Positions 34,269-43,696 are shown, counted from the first letter of the stretch. The stretch is 64,000 nt of DNA from Arthrobacter sp. Bz4 (GCF_003075455.1 NZ_QDAE01000001.1:62001-126000); one strand, 5' to 3'. Notes: a model not told the origin generated them from the sequence alone. Made by a program: numbers and translations.

Positions 34269-35629
34269 TGGACCGCCGGATTTTCGGCATCGAAACGGAA
34301 TTCGGCATCGCCTACTCGGGGCCCAACTCCCGCCCGCTGTCACCCGAGGAGGTGGCCCGGTATCTGTTCCGCAAGGTGGTCAGCTGGGGACGCTCCTCCA
34401 ACGTGTTCCTCACCAACGGGTCCCGGTTGTACCTGGATGTCGGTTCCCACCCCGAGTACGCCACGGCAGAGTGCGACGACGTCGCCCAGCTCATCGCGCA
34501 CGACCGGGCCGGCGAGCTGATCCTGGAGGATCTGGTGGCCGAGGCGCAGCGCAGGCTCGCGCAGGAGGGCTACGACGGACGGGTGTACCTGTTCAAGAAC
34601 AACACCGACTCGGCGGGGAACTCCTACGGCAGCCACGAAAACTACCTCATTCCCCGGAAGCTCGAGTTCAGCCGGCTGGCCGACATCCTGATCCCGTTCC
34701 TCGTCACCCGGCAGCTCCTGGTCGGTGCCGGTAAGGTCCTCAAAACCCAGACCGGCGCGCTTTACGCCTTCTCCCAGCGTGCCGACCACATTTGGGAGGG
34801 TGTGTCTTCGGCCACCACCCGGTCGCGGCCCATCATCAACACCCGGGACGAGCCGCACGCCGACGCCGAGTACTACCGCAGACTCCACGTCATCGCCGGC
34901 GATTCCAACATGTCCGAGACCACCGCCCTCCTGAAAGTGGGATCGGTTGACCTGATCCTGCGGATGATCGAGGCGGGCGTCATCATGAAGGATTTCCGGC
35001 TGGAAAACCCGATCCGCAGCATCAGGGAAATTTCCCACGATCTCACCGGACGCCAGCCGTTGAAGCTGGCTAGTGGACGCACCATGTCCGCGCTCGACAT
35101 GCAGCAGGAATATCTCGCGCGGGTGCGCCAGTTCGTGGAAACGAACGGGGCCCACACCCCGCATGTTGAACGGATCCTCGAGCTGTGGGGGAGGACCCTG
35201 CAGGCAATCGGCACCGGCGACCATCGGCTCATCGACCGTGAGATTGACTGGGCCATCAAGAAGAAGCTGATTGACAGCTACCGGGACCGGCACAGTCTTG
35301 GCCTGGAGTCCGCGAGGGTGGCACAACTGGATCTCACCTATCACGACATTTCCCGGGAACGCGGCCTGTATTTCCTGCTCCAGCAGCGGGGGGAGACCGA
35401 GCGCGTGGTCACCGACGTCGACATCAAAAATGCCGTGGACATTCCACCGCAGACCACCCGCGCGCGGCTCCGGGGGGAATTCGTCCGACGCGCGAAGGAC
35501 GCCAACCGGGACTTCACCGTCGATTGGGTGCATCTGAAGCTCAACGACCGCGCCCAGCAAACCATCCTGTGCAAAGACCCCTTCCAATCGGTCGACGAAC
35601 GGGTCGAAGCGCTGCTCGCCCAGCTGTGA
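34268..35629 (+). CDS. pafA: Pup-protein ligase
   Basis: Joins the C-terminal Glu of deamidated Pup to lysines of target proteins, using ATP. 453 aa, glutamine-synthetase-like fold. It opens [16 protein letters not shown] with metal-binding glutamates. [20 protein letters not shown] (20 residues) parallels Dop but the Dop-loop is absent, which separates the two. [20 protein letters not shown] and the C-terminal Pup-binding domain ([20 protein letters not shown], 20 residues) are present. The one-base overlap with prcA indicates coupled translation. It is the last gene of the overlapping pup cluster. Confidence 0.96.
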   Translation: MDRRIFGIETEFGIAYSGPNSRPLSPEEVARYLFRKVVSWGRSSNVFLTNGSRLYLDVGSHPEYATAECDDVAQLIAHDRAGELILEDLVAEAQRRLAQEGYDGRVYLFKNNTDSAGNSYGSHENYLIPRKLEFSRLADILIPFLVTRQLLVGAGKVLKTQTGALYAFSQRADHIWEGVSSATTRSRPIINTRDEPHADAEYYRRLHVIAGDSNMSETTALLKVGSVDLILRMIEAGVIMKDFRLENPIRSIREISHDLTGRQPLKLASGRTMSALDMQQEYLARVRQFVETNGAHTPHVERILELWGRTLQAIGTGDHRLIDREIDWAIKKKLIDSYRDRHSLGLESARVAQLDLTYHDISRERGLYFLLQQRGETERVVTDVDIKNAVDIPPQTTRARLRGEFVRRAKDANRDFTVDWVHLKLNDRAQQTILCKDPFQSVDERVEALLAQL

Positions 35630-35764
35630 ATCCCCGGTGAAACTGCTCGACGGGAGAAACCACCGGCCCTAAACCGTTACGCTGGATAGGTTCATTCACG
35701 AAAAATGGCCAGCTTCCTGCGGCCCCCACGGCACGCGCCACCGATCACCTGCGAAAGAAGCACC

Positions 35765-36691
35765 GTGCGAAAAGCTCTCACCCTTGCTCTGCCCGTCCTG
35801 TTAGTGCTGTCCGCCTGCGGCGGTGATACCGGCGACGCTGAACTGAAGACCGCCGGTGACGCCGCGATCCTTGAATCCGTCCGGGTTGAGGGCGGCTCCG
35901 ATGAGGAAGCTCCTGAGGTGACCTTCGAATCACCGCTGGACGTGACCGGCCCCGCCGCTGCCACGATCACCGCCGGCGACGGCGAGCCAATCGCCGACGG
36001 CGACCGCGTCTCCTTCCACCTGGTGGGTCTGAACGCCGAGGACGGCTCAGTCCTCGGCGACACCTATTCCGCCGAGCCGCAGACCCTCGACCTGATCGAG
36101 AAACTGCAGGAAGACGACCCTGAACTCTACGAAGTGCTGGTGGGCACCACCATCGGGTCGCAGATCGCCTACACCAATGTGATCGAAGGCCAAGAGCCCC
36201 AGCAGCTGATCGTGATGCAGGTACTCAGTGCCGAGGCAGCACCACCGGTGCCCGAGGTGCTCAGCCCCGAAGCCGTTGAAGAGCTCGACGCCGACGGCCA
36301 GCTTCCCACCTTCACGTTTGACGACGACGACGCACCTGTCATCGAGATTCCCGACAACGAACCCTCAGATGACCTGGTCATCAAGGTTCTCGAAGCCGGC
36401 GACGGTGAAGTGATCACCGAAGAAGACACCATCGCTGCCAACTATGCCGGGTGGCGCTGGGAAGACGGAGAGCAGTTCGACTCCAGCTACCCCGGTGGCG
36501 AGCCGATCGAGTTCCCGCTTTCCGGCGTCATCGAGGGCTGGACCAAGGGACTGGCCGGCCAGACGGTCGGCAGCAAAGTCCTGCTCGTCATCCCCGCACC
36601 GATGGGCTACGGGGATCCTGCCCCGGAGGGACGCCCCTCCGGCACCCTGGCGTTCTACGTAGAAATCGTCGAAAAGGTGACGGCCGAGTAA
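35765..36691 (+). CDS. FKBP-type peptidyl-prolyl isomerase lipoprotein
   Basis: A 308-aa exported lipoprotein. GTG 35765 starts VRKALTLALPVLLVLSACGG, with the lipobox LSAC near residue 18. The C-terminal 110 residues form an FKBP domain (YAGWRWEDGEQFDSSY, GVIEGWTKGLAGQTVGSKV, IPAPMGYGD). The region 60-170 looks like a second, degenerate FKBP fold (GDRVSFHLVGLNAEDGSVLG) without the active-site aromatic set. It should assist folding of secreted proteins outside the membrane. It lies between pafA and a cytosolic FKBP, a frequent order in Actinobacteria, and close to the Tat genes. Confidence 0.9.
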   Translation: MRKALTLALPVLLVLSACGGDTGDAELKTAGDAAILESVRVEGGSDEEAPEVTFESPLDVTGPAAATITAGDGEPIADGDRVSFHLVGLNAEDGSVLGDTYSAEPQTLDLIEKLQEDDPELYEVLVGTTIGSQIAYTNVIEGQEPQQLIVMQVLSAEAAPPVPEVLSPEAVEELDADGQLPTFTFDDDDAPVIEIPDNEPSDDLVIKVLEAGDGEVITEEDTIAANYAGWRWEDGEQFDSSYPGGEPIEFPLSGVIEGWTKGLAGQTVGSKVLLVIPAPMGYGDPAPEGRPSGTLAFYVEIVEKVTAE

Positions 36692-36733
36692 TTCCGGCCG
36701 CCCCCGCCAACCACCACCACTTAGAGGAGAAAT

Positions 36734-37129
36734 ATGTCTATCGGATCCAACGGCACCGCCCGCACCAAGCCCGAAATTGAGTTTCCCGGCACCGACGTAC
36801 CTACCGAACTGGTCATCTCCGACCTGATTGAGGGCTCCGGCGAGGAAGCCAAGGCTGGCGACACCGTCTCCGCCCACTACGTCGGCGTCGCCTTTTCCAC
36901 CGGCGAGGAATTCGACTCGTCCTGGAACCGCGGTGCACCACTCGACTTCAAGGTCGGCATTGGCCAGGTCATCCAGGGCTGGGATCAGGGCCTCCTCGGA
37001 ATGAAGGTTGGCGGCCGCCGCCGGCTGGAGATCCCCGCCAATCTGGCCTACGGGGACCGTGGCGCTGGTGGAGCGATCGCCCCCGGTGAGTCCCTCATCT
37101 TCGTCGTCGACCTGATGGGTCTGCGCTAA
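36734..37129 (+). CDS. FKBP-type peptidyl-prolyl cis-trans isomerase
   Basis: A 131-aa single-domain FKBP without signal peptide, so cytosolic. Core motifs are VSAHYVGVAFSTGEEFDSSW, FKVGIGQVIQGWDQGLLGMKVGG shortened here as GQVIQGWDQGL, RRRLEIPANLAYGDRG and LIFVVDLMGL. The aromatic pocket residues (Tyr, Phe, Trp, Tyr, Phe) are all present, so it should be active and FK506-sensitive. GAGGAGA precedes the ATG. It follows the lipoprotein FKBP by about 40 bases and is probably co-transcribed with it. A GC-rich hairpin follows. Confidence 0.95.
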   Translation: MSIGSNGTARTKPEIEFPGTDVPTELVISDLIEGSGEEAKAGDTVSAHYVGVAFSTGEEFDSSWNRGAPLDFKVGIGQVIQGWDQGLLGMKVGGRRRLEIPANLAYGDRGAGGAIAPGESLIFVVDLMGLR

Positions 37130-37151
37130 CCAGGACACGCACGTCATGATG

Positions 37152-37180
37152 AGGGCCGGGGCGCAGTGTGCCCCGGCCCT
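37152..37180 (+). terminator. Hairpin after the FKBP gene
   Basis: AGGGCCGGGGC (37152-37162) pairs exactly with GCCCCGGCCCT (37170-37180), loop GCAGTGT. It lies 22 bases after the stop. No T-run. Confidence 0.75.
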
Positions 37181-37191
37181 CCTCATGCGGG

Positions 37192-37197
37192 TACTCT
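37192..37197 (+). promoter_or_regulatory. -10 box of pafBC (leaderless)
   Basis: TACTCT lies 7 bases before GTG 37205, with no ribosome binding site. Confidence 0.5.
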
Positions 37198-37204
37198 TTC
37201 CAAC

Positions 37205-37757
37205 GTGTCAGCTAAACGAACCGAACGCCTTCTCTCCCTGGTCATGCTGCTGCTCTCCACCCAGCGTGGCTACTCCAAAGAGGAACTGTTCCACGAAATA
37301 GAGCTCTACGGTGGGGCGCCCACCCCCGCCGCCCGGGAAAAGCTCTTCGACCGGGACAAGGCCATGCTGCGTGAACAGGGCATCCCCGTCCAGTCGTTCA
37401 GCGACGACCCGGCGTTCGACCACGACAACTCGATTCGGCGTTACCGGATCGACGCCGCCGAATACCGTCTCCCGGCGGTCACCTTCACCGCCGAGGAGTC
37501 TGCTGCGCTGACCCTCGCCGCCGGGATGTGGGATGTCGCCACCCTCGACTCGGCCGCCGCCCGGGCGCTGCGGAAGCTCCAGGATCGCGGTGCTGCCCGC
37601 GAGGACGCAGCCGCCATGCTCGTGGAACCGCGCATCCGCACCAACGAACCGCACTGGGATGAGGTCTGGCGCGCCACCACCTCCCGCCGGCCCATCTCGT
37701 TCGGCTATCGCGCGGCGAGCACCGGCAGGGAGGAACAGCGACAGCTTCAGCCTGGGG
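37205..37757 (+). pseudogene. pafB: PafB part of a PafB-PafC fusion, frameshifted
   Basis: Transcription activator of the mycothiol-era DNA-damage response; PafB and PafC are fused in Micrococcaceae. GTG 37205 opens the winged helix-turn-helix (RTERLLSLVMLLLSTQRGYS) and the first WYL half runs to QRQLQP near 37750. There the frame changes: the expected continuation WGMGSRYGHWYVVGRD is in the next frame. One base appears lost in CAGCCTGGGG (37745-37755). The original frame continues as nonsense to 38134. Either a real inactivation or an assembly indel. No heptamer of the usual slippery kind is present. Confidence 0.8.
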
Positions 37758-37758
37758 C

Positions 37759-39177
37759 ATGGGTAGCCGCTACGGGCACTGGTATGTGGTTGGCCGTGAC
37801 CTTGACCGGGGTGAGGAGCGGTATTTCAGGCTCTCCCGCATCACCACCGCGCCAGTCCTGCTCGATGGATCCTTTGACGTCCCCGAAGATTTCACGATGC
37901 TTGCCTCGCTGGCCTCCCTCGACCGGGCCCACGAGCCGTTCGAAGCGGTGGTCGCTGTCCGGCCCGACACCTGCCACCTGTTGCGTACCCGACGCGGTGC
38001 GCAGAGCGACGGTGCCAGCGACGGCTGGGACCTGCTCCGGTTTCCGTACGGTGACACCGGCGAAACCGCAGCCGATATTGCAGCCTTCGGCCCGCGGGCG
38101 CGGGCGATCGCACCACCGGAGCTGGTGGCCCTGACGGGGGAGCAGCTCACCCAGGCCGCCGCTACCCAGAACGGGCCGTTCCCTGACCTCGAGTTCACCA
38201 AGGCAGCGCGCCGACCGGCCCGCCCCAAGACCTCGGCTGATGCTCATTTGCGCCGCCTCCTCGACCTGGTCCCGTACCTGCTCGATCATCCCGGCGCGGA
38301 CATGGATGAGACGGCCGCCCACTTTGGCGTTACCCGCACGCACCTGGCCGCCGACCTCGAGCTCCTGTTTGTCAGCGGCCCCCGCTACTACCCGGATGGG
38401 CTGATCGAAGTCAGCCTCGACGAGGACCGGATCTTCCTCAGCAATGCCGACAACCTGGCCGAACCGCTCCGCCTGAACCTTGATGAGGCCTGCACCCTCA
38501 TCGTCGGCCTGGATACCCTCCGGCGGCTACCGGGACTGGACCCGGGCTCAGCGGCAGCCACCGCCCACGCCAAGCTCACCCAGGCGGCCGGCGACGCCGG
38601 CCGTGCGGGCAGTGCCATCGCCGCGACCCTGACCGAGGAAGCGGTCGGGTCAACCCTTGAAACCGTCCAGGAAGCCCTCCGGTCCCAAGTCCGCCTGGAA
38701 CTGACCTATCTGGTGCCCACACGGGACGAGGTTACCCAGCGCACCGTCGATCCGATCCGGGCATTTTCCCGGCACGATAGCTGGTACCTCGAGGCGTGGT
38801 GCACCAGCGCCCGGTCGGTCCGGAACTTCCGCCTCGACCGGATGCAGGCCGTCAGACTCACCACTGATCCGGTGGACGCCGGGCGGCAGCCCGAAGCCGA
38901 CGGCGACGACGGCGTCCTGTTCCGGCCAACGCCCGGCGATGAGCTTGTCACCTTGCTGCTGCACCCGCCGGCCCGATGGGTGGCTGAACACTACGCCGCC
39001 GAGCGAACCCAGGAACTCGCTGATGGCCGCCTTGCTGCGGAAATCAGGGTGGCCACCACGGGGTGGATTCCTGGCCTCATCAGCAGGTTGGGGGGAGCTG
39101 CCGCTGTCGCCGGTCCCGAGTCACTTCGACGCGAGTGCTCGGTGTGGTTGGCTGCGGCCCTGGCGAACCGTCCCTGA
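37759..39177 (+). CDS. pafC: Remainder of PafB WYL domain plus PafC (DNA-damage response regulator)
   Basis: The continuing frame of the fusion, 472 codons from an internal ATG. It contains the rest of the PafB WYL domain (YGHWYVVGRDLDRGEERYF), a linker (ARRPARPKTSADAHLRRLLD), the PafC winged helix-turn-helix (ETAAHFGVTRTHLAADLELL) and the PafC WYL domain (RTVDPIRAFSRHDSWYLEAW). Known PafBC binds single-stranded DNA through WYL domains and activates repair promoters with sigma factor. Alone this piece would lack the N-terminal DNA-binding domain. If the frameshift is an assembly error, 37205-39177 is a single protein of about 656 aa. Confidence 0.85.
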   Translation: MGSRYGHWYVVGRDLDRGEERYFRLSRITTAPVLLDGSFDVPEDFTMLASLASLDRAHEPFEAVVAVRPDTCHLLRTRRGAQSDGASDGWDLLRFPYGDTGETAADIAAFGPRARAIAPPELVALTGEQLTQAAATQNGPFPDLEFTKAARRPARPKTSADAHLRRLLDLVPYLLDHPGADMDETAAHFGVTRTHLAADLELLFVSGPRYYPDGLIEVSLDEDRIFLSNADNLAEPLRLNLDEACTLIVGLDTLRRLPGLDPGSAAATAHAKLTQAAGDAGRAGSAIAATLTEEAVGSTLETVQEALRSQVRLELTYLVPTRDEVTQRTVDPIRAFSRHDSWYLEAWCTSARSVRNFRLDRMQAVRLTTDPVDAGRQPEADGDDGVLFRPTPGDELVTLLLHPPARWVAEHYAAERTQELADGRLAAEIRVATTGWIPGLISRLGGAAAVAGPESLRRECSVWLAAALANRP

Positions 39178-39225
39178 CCTCGGTCGAGGCGGGTCCAGCT
39201 GTCCCCGCTGCCGTCCCGGCTCCCT

Positions 39226-39231
39226 TAGACT
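39226..39231 (+). promoter_or_regulatory. -10 box (leaderless) of the 112-aa membrane gene
   Basis: TAGACT lies 7 bases before ATG 39239. Confidence 0.45.
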
Positions 39232-39238
39232 TGGGGGT

Positions 39239-39577
39239 ATGCCTTGGTGGACGTGGATTGTGATTTGGGTGGCCCTGCTGGCGCTGACCCTGTTGGTACT
39301 GGCCGCGCTCGGTTACTTCCTGTTCCGGAAGGTCAAGGCCCTCCTCAAAGAGGTTGAGCACGCCAGCGAGGTGCTGGACCGGACGACCAACCCGCCCACC
39401 AGCGCGGACGGAGCCGTAAGGGAGCCCAGCATCGCGGTCTTCAGGGATCCGGGAACGGTCCGGGACGAAGGCGCCGAGGCCAAGGCACTGCGGGTCGCCT
39501 ACCGCCGGGAACGCCGGATTCGGCGCAGGGTTGGCCGCGGACAGCCGGTAAGCCTTCGAGACCTCCCCCACGTGTGA
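39239..39577 (+). CDS. Small single-pass membrane protein
   Basis: A 112-aa protein. Residues 1-30 are one hydrophobic helix (WIVIWVALLALTLLVLAALG) followed by a basic cytoplasmic start FRKVKALLKEVEHASEVLD, probably a short coiled coil, and a disordered tail ending in Arg-rich RRERRIRRRVGRG. The gene occupies the same place between pafBC and tatA in related genomes. I know no function. A helper of the Tat system or of cell envelope assembly is possible only by position. Confidence 0.75.
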   Translation: MPWWTWIVIWVALLALTLLVLAALGYFLFRKVKALLKEVEHASEVLDRTTNPPTSADGAVREPSIAVFRDPGTVRDEGAEAKALRVAYRRERRIRRRVGRGQPVSLRDLPHV

Positions 39578-39640
39578 CACCCCAACCGGGGCATCACCTA
39601 CCAGCGTTACCCCGGTTGAGAACTATGAAAGGATTTCATT

Positions 39641-39940
39641 ATGAGACCTGAAGGTTGGGCACTAGTTGCCATCATTGTCGTCGCCCTGCTGCTCTTCGGT
39701 GCCCCGAAGCTGCCCGGACTGGCCCGCAGTGTTGGCCAGTCGTTGCGGATTTTCAAGTCCGAGGTGAAGCAGATGAAGGACGACAACCCGAACGACGCAT
39801 CTGAACCGGGTTCCCCGGTTGAAGGACGCATTGTTCCTCCGGCGCACACCGCCACCGACCAGCCGGAGCAGACCGGGACGGCCGCACCTGGACAGCACAA
39901 TCCACCAGGGTCAGCCGATCCGACCTCCCGCACACCCTAG
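39641..39940 (+). CDS. tatA: Sec-independent protein translocase TatA
   Basis: Pore-forming subunit for export of folded twin-arginine proteins. 99 aa: a short membrane helix (WALVAIIVVALLLFG) with the conserved FG hinge, then the amphipathic helix PKLPGLARSVGQSLRIFKSE and a disordered Pro/Gly-rich acidic tail. AAAGGA precedes the ATG at a good distance. Next comes tatC, 12 bases after the stop, so the two form an operon. No tatB is seen, as is usual in some Actinobacteria where it lies elsewhere. Confidence 0.95.
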   Translation: MRPEGWALVAIIVVALLLFGAPKLPGLARSVGQSLRIFKSEVKQMKDDNPNDASEPGSPVEGRIVPPAHTATDQPEQTGTAAPGQHNPPGSADPTSRTP

Positions 39941-39952
39941 GGTAAGCGGGCG

Positions 39953-40786
39953 GTGCCAAAGGTGAGCGGCAGGAGCCGCAAATCCAACCCCGAGGGTCGG
40001 ATGGCCCTCGGGGAGCACCTGAAAGAGGCCCGAAACCGGCTGATCAAATCGGGCATTGCACTGGTGGTGGCCACCGTTGTTGGTTTCTTCATCTACAACC
40101 CGGTCCTCACAGCTCTCTCCGAACCCATCCTGGACCTCAACGCCAGGGAGGGCAGGGAAGCCGTCCTGAACTTCGACGGGGTCGCGTCACCATTCGACCT
40201 CCTGGTTCAGGTCTCGGTCTTCATCGGAATCATCCTGGCCAGCCCCGTCTGGCTCTACCAGTTCTGGGCCTTCATTACCCCCGGACTGAAGACCAAGGAG
40301 CGCCGCGTGGCGCTCTCTTTCATCGCCGTCGCCGTTCCCCTGTTCCTGGCCGGCATCTACCTCTCCTGGCTGGTGTTGCCGAACGCGGTGCGGGTCCTCA
40401 CCGACTTCACCCCCAGCGGGTTCTCGAACATCATCCTGGTGACTGCCTACATCACGTTCGTGCTGCGCCTGATGCTGGCGTTCGGTATCGCCTTCCTTTT
40501 GCCGGTGGTCCTGTTCGGATTGAATCTGGTGGGGATCCTCACCGGCAAACAAATCCTCAAGGCCTGGCGGATCACCGTCTTCCTGATCTGCGTCTTCGCG
40601 GCGATGGCCGCACCGGGCGGCGACGCCCTCGGCATGCTCTACCTGGCGGCACCCATGCTGGTGTTGTTCTTCATTGCCATCATGCTGTGCCTGCTCAACG
40701 ACAAACGCCGCGATCGCCGGCGGGCCGCCCAGGACGCCGAGGTGGAGGCCAGCGCCGACACAGCATCCGACCTGGACGGACTCTGA
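39953..40786 (+). CDS. tatC: Sec-independent protein translocase TatC
   Basis: Receptor subunit for twin-arginine signal peptides, 277 aa, six membrane helices. Conserved features: HLKEARNRL at the N-terminus (signal-peptide contact), FVGIIL-like SVFIGIILASPVWLYQFWAF, FITPGLKTKERR in the first loops, and FGIAFLLPVVLFGLNLVGIL in the later helices. The C-terminal tail is charged and Arg/Asp-rich. GTG 39953 is chosen as the first plausible start after tatA. It is followed at 55 bases by helY, which has its own -10 box. Confidence 0.95.
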   Translation: MPKVSGRSRKSNPEGRMALGEHLKEARNRLIKSGIALVVATVVGFFIYNPVLTALSEPILDLNAREGREAVLNFDGVASPFDLLVQVSVFIGIILASPVWLYQFWAFITPGLKTKERRVALSFIAVAVPLFLAGIYLSWLVLPNAVRVLTDFTPSGFSNIILVTAYITFVLRLMLAFGIAFLLPVVLFGLNLVGILTGKQILKAWRITVFLICVFAAMAAPGGDALGMLYLAAPMLVLFFIAIMLCLLNDKRRDRRRAAQDAEVEASADTASDLDGL

Positions 40787-40828
40787 CGTCCGCCCCGACT
40801 GGTTGCCAGGTGACGAGCTGGGAGAGAT

Positions 40829-40834
40829 TAGGCT
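40829..40834 (+). promoter_or_regulatory. -10 box of helY (leaderless)
   Basis: TAGGCT lies 7 bases before ATG 40842. Confidence 0.45.
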
Positions 40835-40841
40835 AGATCGT

Positions 40842-43664
40842 ATGACCTCCCCCGCCGAGCGGTACCAGCTAGCACGGGCGCGTACCGCACACACCACCAC
40901 TTCACTGTTTCAGTTCGAGCAGACCCTGGGGTTCGACCTGGACCCATTCCAGCGGGACGCCTGCGTCTGTCTCGAGGCCGGCCGCGGGGTGCTCGTGGCG
41001 GCGCCCACGGGAGCCGGGAAAACTGTGGTGGGAGAGTTCGCCGTCTACCTGGCCCTCGAGAAGGGCCTGAAAGCGTTCTACACCACCCCGATCAAGGCGC
41101 TGAGCAACCAGAAGTATTCCGAGCTCTGCGCGGTGTATGGGGCCGACCGGGTTGGGCTGCTCACCGGCGACACGTCAATCAACCCTGACGCCGCCGTGGT
41201 GGTGATGACCACCGAGGTGTTGCGGAACATGCTGTATGCGAATTCGGACACCCTCGACGACCTCGGCTACGTGGTGATGGACGAGGTGCATTACCTCGCC
41301 GACCGCTTCAGGGGCGCCGTCTGGGAGGAAGTAATTATCCACCTGCCCTCGGAGGTGCGGCTGGTCTCCCTGAGCGCGACAGTCTCAAATGCTGAGGAGT
41401 TTGGCGCGTGGCTGGATACGGTGCGCGGCCAGACCGATGTGGTGGTCTCGGAGCATCGACCGGTTCCGCTCTGGCAGCACGTCATGGTGGGACAGAACCT
41501 CCTCGACCTCTTCGCCGGTGACGTGGCCTTCGACGAGGCCGCACCCGCCGGTCCGGATGCGGGAGCCGAGGACCGGTACGAGGTCAACCCTGAACTCCTT
41601 GAACTCGCCAGTTCGGAGACCCGGCTCAACCAGCGTGCCGGGTGGGGAGCGGGCGGCGGGTCACGGCGGGGCCGTGGGCCCGCGAAGCGGCCGCCAGCGG
41701 CAGCGTCACGGGTCAGGCGTGCCACCCGGCCACAGGTGATCAGTGCCCTGGACCGGGACGGTCTCCTGCCAGCCATCACGTTCATCTTCTCCCGCAACGG
41801 GTGTGAGGCGGCGGTCAGCCAGTGCCTCGACGCCGGTCTGTGGCTCACCACCGAACCGGAACGCGAAATCATCAGCCAGCGGGTCGACGAAGCGGCGGTG
41901 GACCTGCCGCCCGAGGACCTGGCCGTCCTCGGTTTCTGGGAGTGGCGGGAGGGCCTGATCAGGGGCTTCTCAGCCCACCACGCCGGGATGCTTCCCACCT
42001 TCAAGGAAGTGGTGGAGAAACTCTTTGCGCTGGGACTGGTGAAGGCGGTGTTCGCGACCGAGACCCTGGCCCTCGGCGTCAACATGCCAGCCCGTTCGGT
42101 GGTGCTGGAAAAGTTGGACAAATTCAACGGCGAGGCGCACGTCAACGTCACAGCGGGGGAGTACACCCAGCTGACGGGGCGGGCTGGCCGACGCGGCATT
42201 GATGTGGAAGGGCACGCCGTCGTACTGTGGCAGCCGGGGACGGACCCGGGAGCCGTGGCGGGTCTCGCCTCCCGGCGGACCTACCCGTTGAACTCGAGCT
42301 TCAGGCCCACCTACAACATGAGCATCAACCTCGTCGCCCAATTTGGCCAGCACCGATCCCGGGAGATCCTCGAAACCTCGTTCGCCCAGTTCCAGGCGGA
42401 CCGGTCGGTGGTGGGACTCGCGAAACAGGTGCGGACCCGTGAGGAGTCGCTGCGGGGCTATGAGCAGTCCATGACCTGCCATCTCGGCGACTTCACCGAA
42501 TACTCGAGGCTTCGCCGTGAAATTTCCGATCTGGAGGATCGGGCAGCGAAAACCAACTCGCGGAGCCTGCGCTCGGCGGCGGCTTCGTCGCTCGAAATGC
42601 TGCGACCCGGCGACGTCGTCGACGTGCCGGCAGGACGCAGCCAGGGCTATGCGGTGGTCCTCAGCTCCGACACCTCTCGGGAGCCCCGCCCAACGGTCCT
42701 CACCGAAGACAAGCAGCTCCGTCGGGTCGGGGTGCAGGACCTCAGCGGGCCCCTTGAGGTTCTCTCCCACATCAGGATCCCCAAAAACTTCAACGCCCGC
42801 AGCCCCAAAGACCGCCGGGACCTGAGTTCGTCGCTCCGGAACGCACTCCATGACAAGCGTCCACCCCGTCGCGGTCCCGGCCAGGACGGTTTCCTCTCCG
42901 GTGCCACCGAGCGCCAGGAGGCCGCCATCGCAGAGCTGCGACGCAAGCTGCGGTCCCACCCCTGCCACGGGTGCAGCGACCGGGAGCAGCATGCCCGGTG
43001 GGCTGAACGCTGGTGGAAGCTGCGCCGCGAGACTGACCGGTTGGCCGGTCAGATCAGGGGCCGCACCAACACGATCGCAAAAACCTTCGACCGGGTGTCG
43101 GACGTCCTCCTGCACTACGGGTACCTGCAGGACACCCCGTCCGGGACCACCATCACCGCTGCCGGCCGTAAGCTGCGCCGGGTCTATGGGGAGAAGGACC
43201 TGCTGATCGCGCTCTCCCTCGAGCATGGCGCCTTCGAAGGACTCGACGCCGCTGAGACCGCCGCTTTGGCCTCGGTGCTGGTGTACCAGGCCAAACGGGA
43301 AGAACGCGGCCTGCGCCCGAAAATGCCCGGCGTCGCACTCGACCCGTCGATCGACGTCGTCGTCCGCCAGTGGTCAGCCCTGACCGATCTGGAGGAGCAG
43401 TTCAAGCTTCCGGTCACCGGTGAACCCGAGCTGGGTCTCGTCTGGCCCATGCATAAGTGGGCCAGGGGCAAGGCCCTGCAGGCTGCGCTGAGCGGAACCG
43501 AACTGGCGGCCGGCGACTTCGTGAGATGGACCAAACAGGTGGTGGACCTGTTGGATCAGCTCGCCAAAATTGATGATCTGCCTCCCGGCCAACGCCGTCT
43601 GTTTATCGACGCGATTGGCCTGATCCGTCGCGGTGTGGTGGCCTACTCGGCCATCAGCGACTAA
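40842..43664 (+). CDS. helY: DEAD/DEAH-box RNA helicase, Ski2/Mtr4-like (HelY)
   Basis: A 940-aa superfamily-2 helicase. Walker A APTGAGKT is at residues 54-61, the DEVH box at 147-150, motif III SATVSN follows, then an Arg/Pro-rich insertion (about 270-300, SRRGRGPAKRPPAAASR), and motif VI QLTGRAGRRGIDVEGHAV. The C-terminal part carries the DSHCT domain (ERGLRPKMPGVALDPSIDV). Such helicases unwind structured RNA for decay or processing; the bacterial partner is not established. ATG 40842 is supported by the leaderless -10 box, and the upstream frame back to 40674 overlaps tatC. Downstream of tatAC, as in most Actinobacteria. Confidence 0.95.
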   Translation: MTSPAERYQLARARTAHTTTSLFQFEQTLGFDLDPFQRDACVCLEAGRGVLVAAPTGAGKTVVGEFAVYLALEKGLKAFYTTPIKALSNQKYSELCAVYGADRVGLLTGDTSINPDAAVVVMTTEVLRNMLYANSDTLDDLGYVVMDEVHYLADRFRGAVWEEVIIHLPSEVRLVSLSATVSNAEEFGAWLDTVRGQTDVVVSEHRPVPLWQHVMVGQNLLDLFAGDVAFDEAAPAGPDAGAEDRYEVNPELLELASSETRLNQRAGWGAGGGSRRGRGPAKRPPAAASRVRRATRPQVISALDRDGLLPAITFIFSRNGCEAAVSQCLDAGLWLTTEPEREIISQRVDEAAVDLPPEDLAVLGFWEWREGLIRGFSAHHAGMLPTFKEVVEKLFALGLVKAVFATETLALGVNMPARSVVLEKLDKFNGEAHVNVTAGEYTQLTGRAGRRGIDVEGHAVVLWQPGTDPGAVAGLASRRTYPLNSSFRPTYNMSINLVAQFGQHRSREILETSFAQFQADRSVVGLAKQVRTREESLRGYEQSMTCHLGDFTEYSRLRREISDLEDRAAKTNSRSLRSAAASSLEMLRPGDVVDVPAGRSQGYAVVLSSDTSREPRPTVLTEDKQLRRVGVQDLSGPLEVLSHIRIPKNFNARSPKDRRDLSSSLRNALHDKRPPRRGPGQDGFLSGATERQEAAIAELRRKLRSHPCHGCSDREQHARWAERWWKLRRETDRLAGQIRGRTNTIAKTFDRVSDVLLHYGYLQDTPSGTTITAAGRKLRRVYGEKDLLIALSLEHGAFEGLDAAETAALASVLVYQAKREERGLRPKMPGVALDPSIDVVVRQWSALTDLEEQFKLPVTGEPELGLVWPMHKWARGKALQAALSGTELAAGDFVRWTKQVVDLLDQLAKIDDLPPGQRRLFIDAIGLIRRGVVAYSAISD

Positions 43665-43696
43665 CCACTTATGCCCACCATCTGTCTGGAGCACGA

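Noticed and set aside
34340-35587. 415-codon reverse frame across pafA
   Set aside because: Shadow; pafA is complete and coupled to prcA.
37745-37760. Programmed -1 frameshift to explain pafBC
   Set aside because: No X-XXY-YYZ slippery heptamer and no obvious stimulatory structure; a simple base loss explains it.
41970-43226. 418-codon reverse frame across helY
   Set aside because: Shadow of the helicase; no ribosome binding site and no protein-like pattern.
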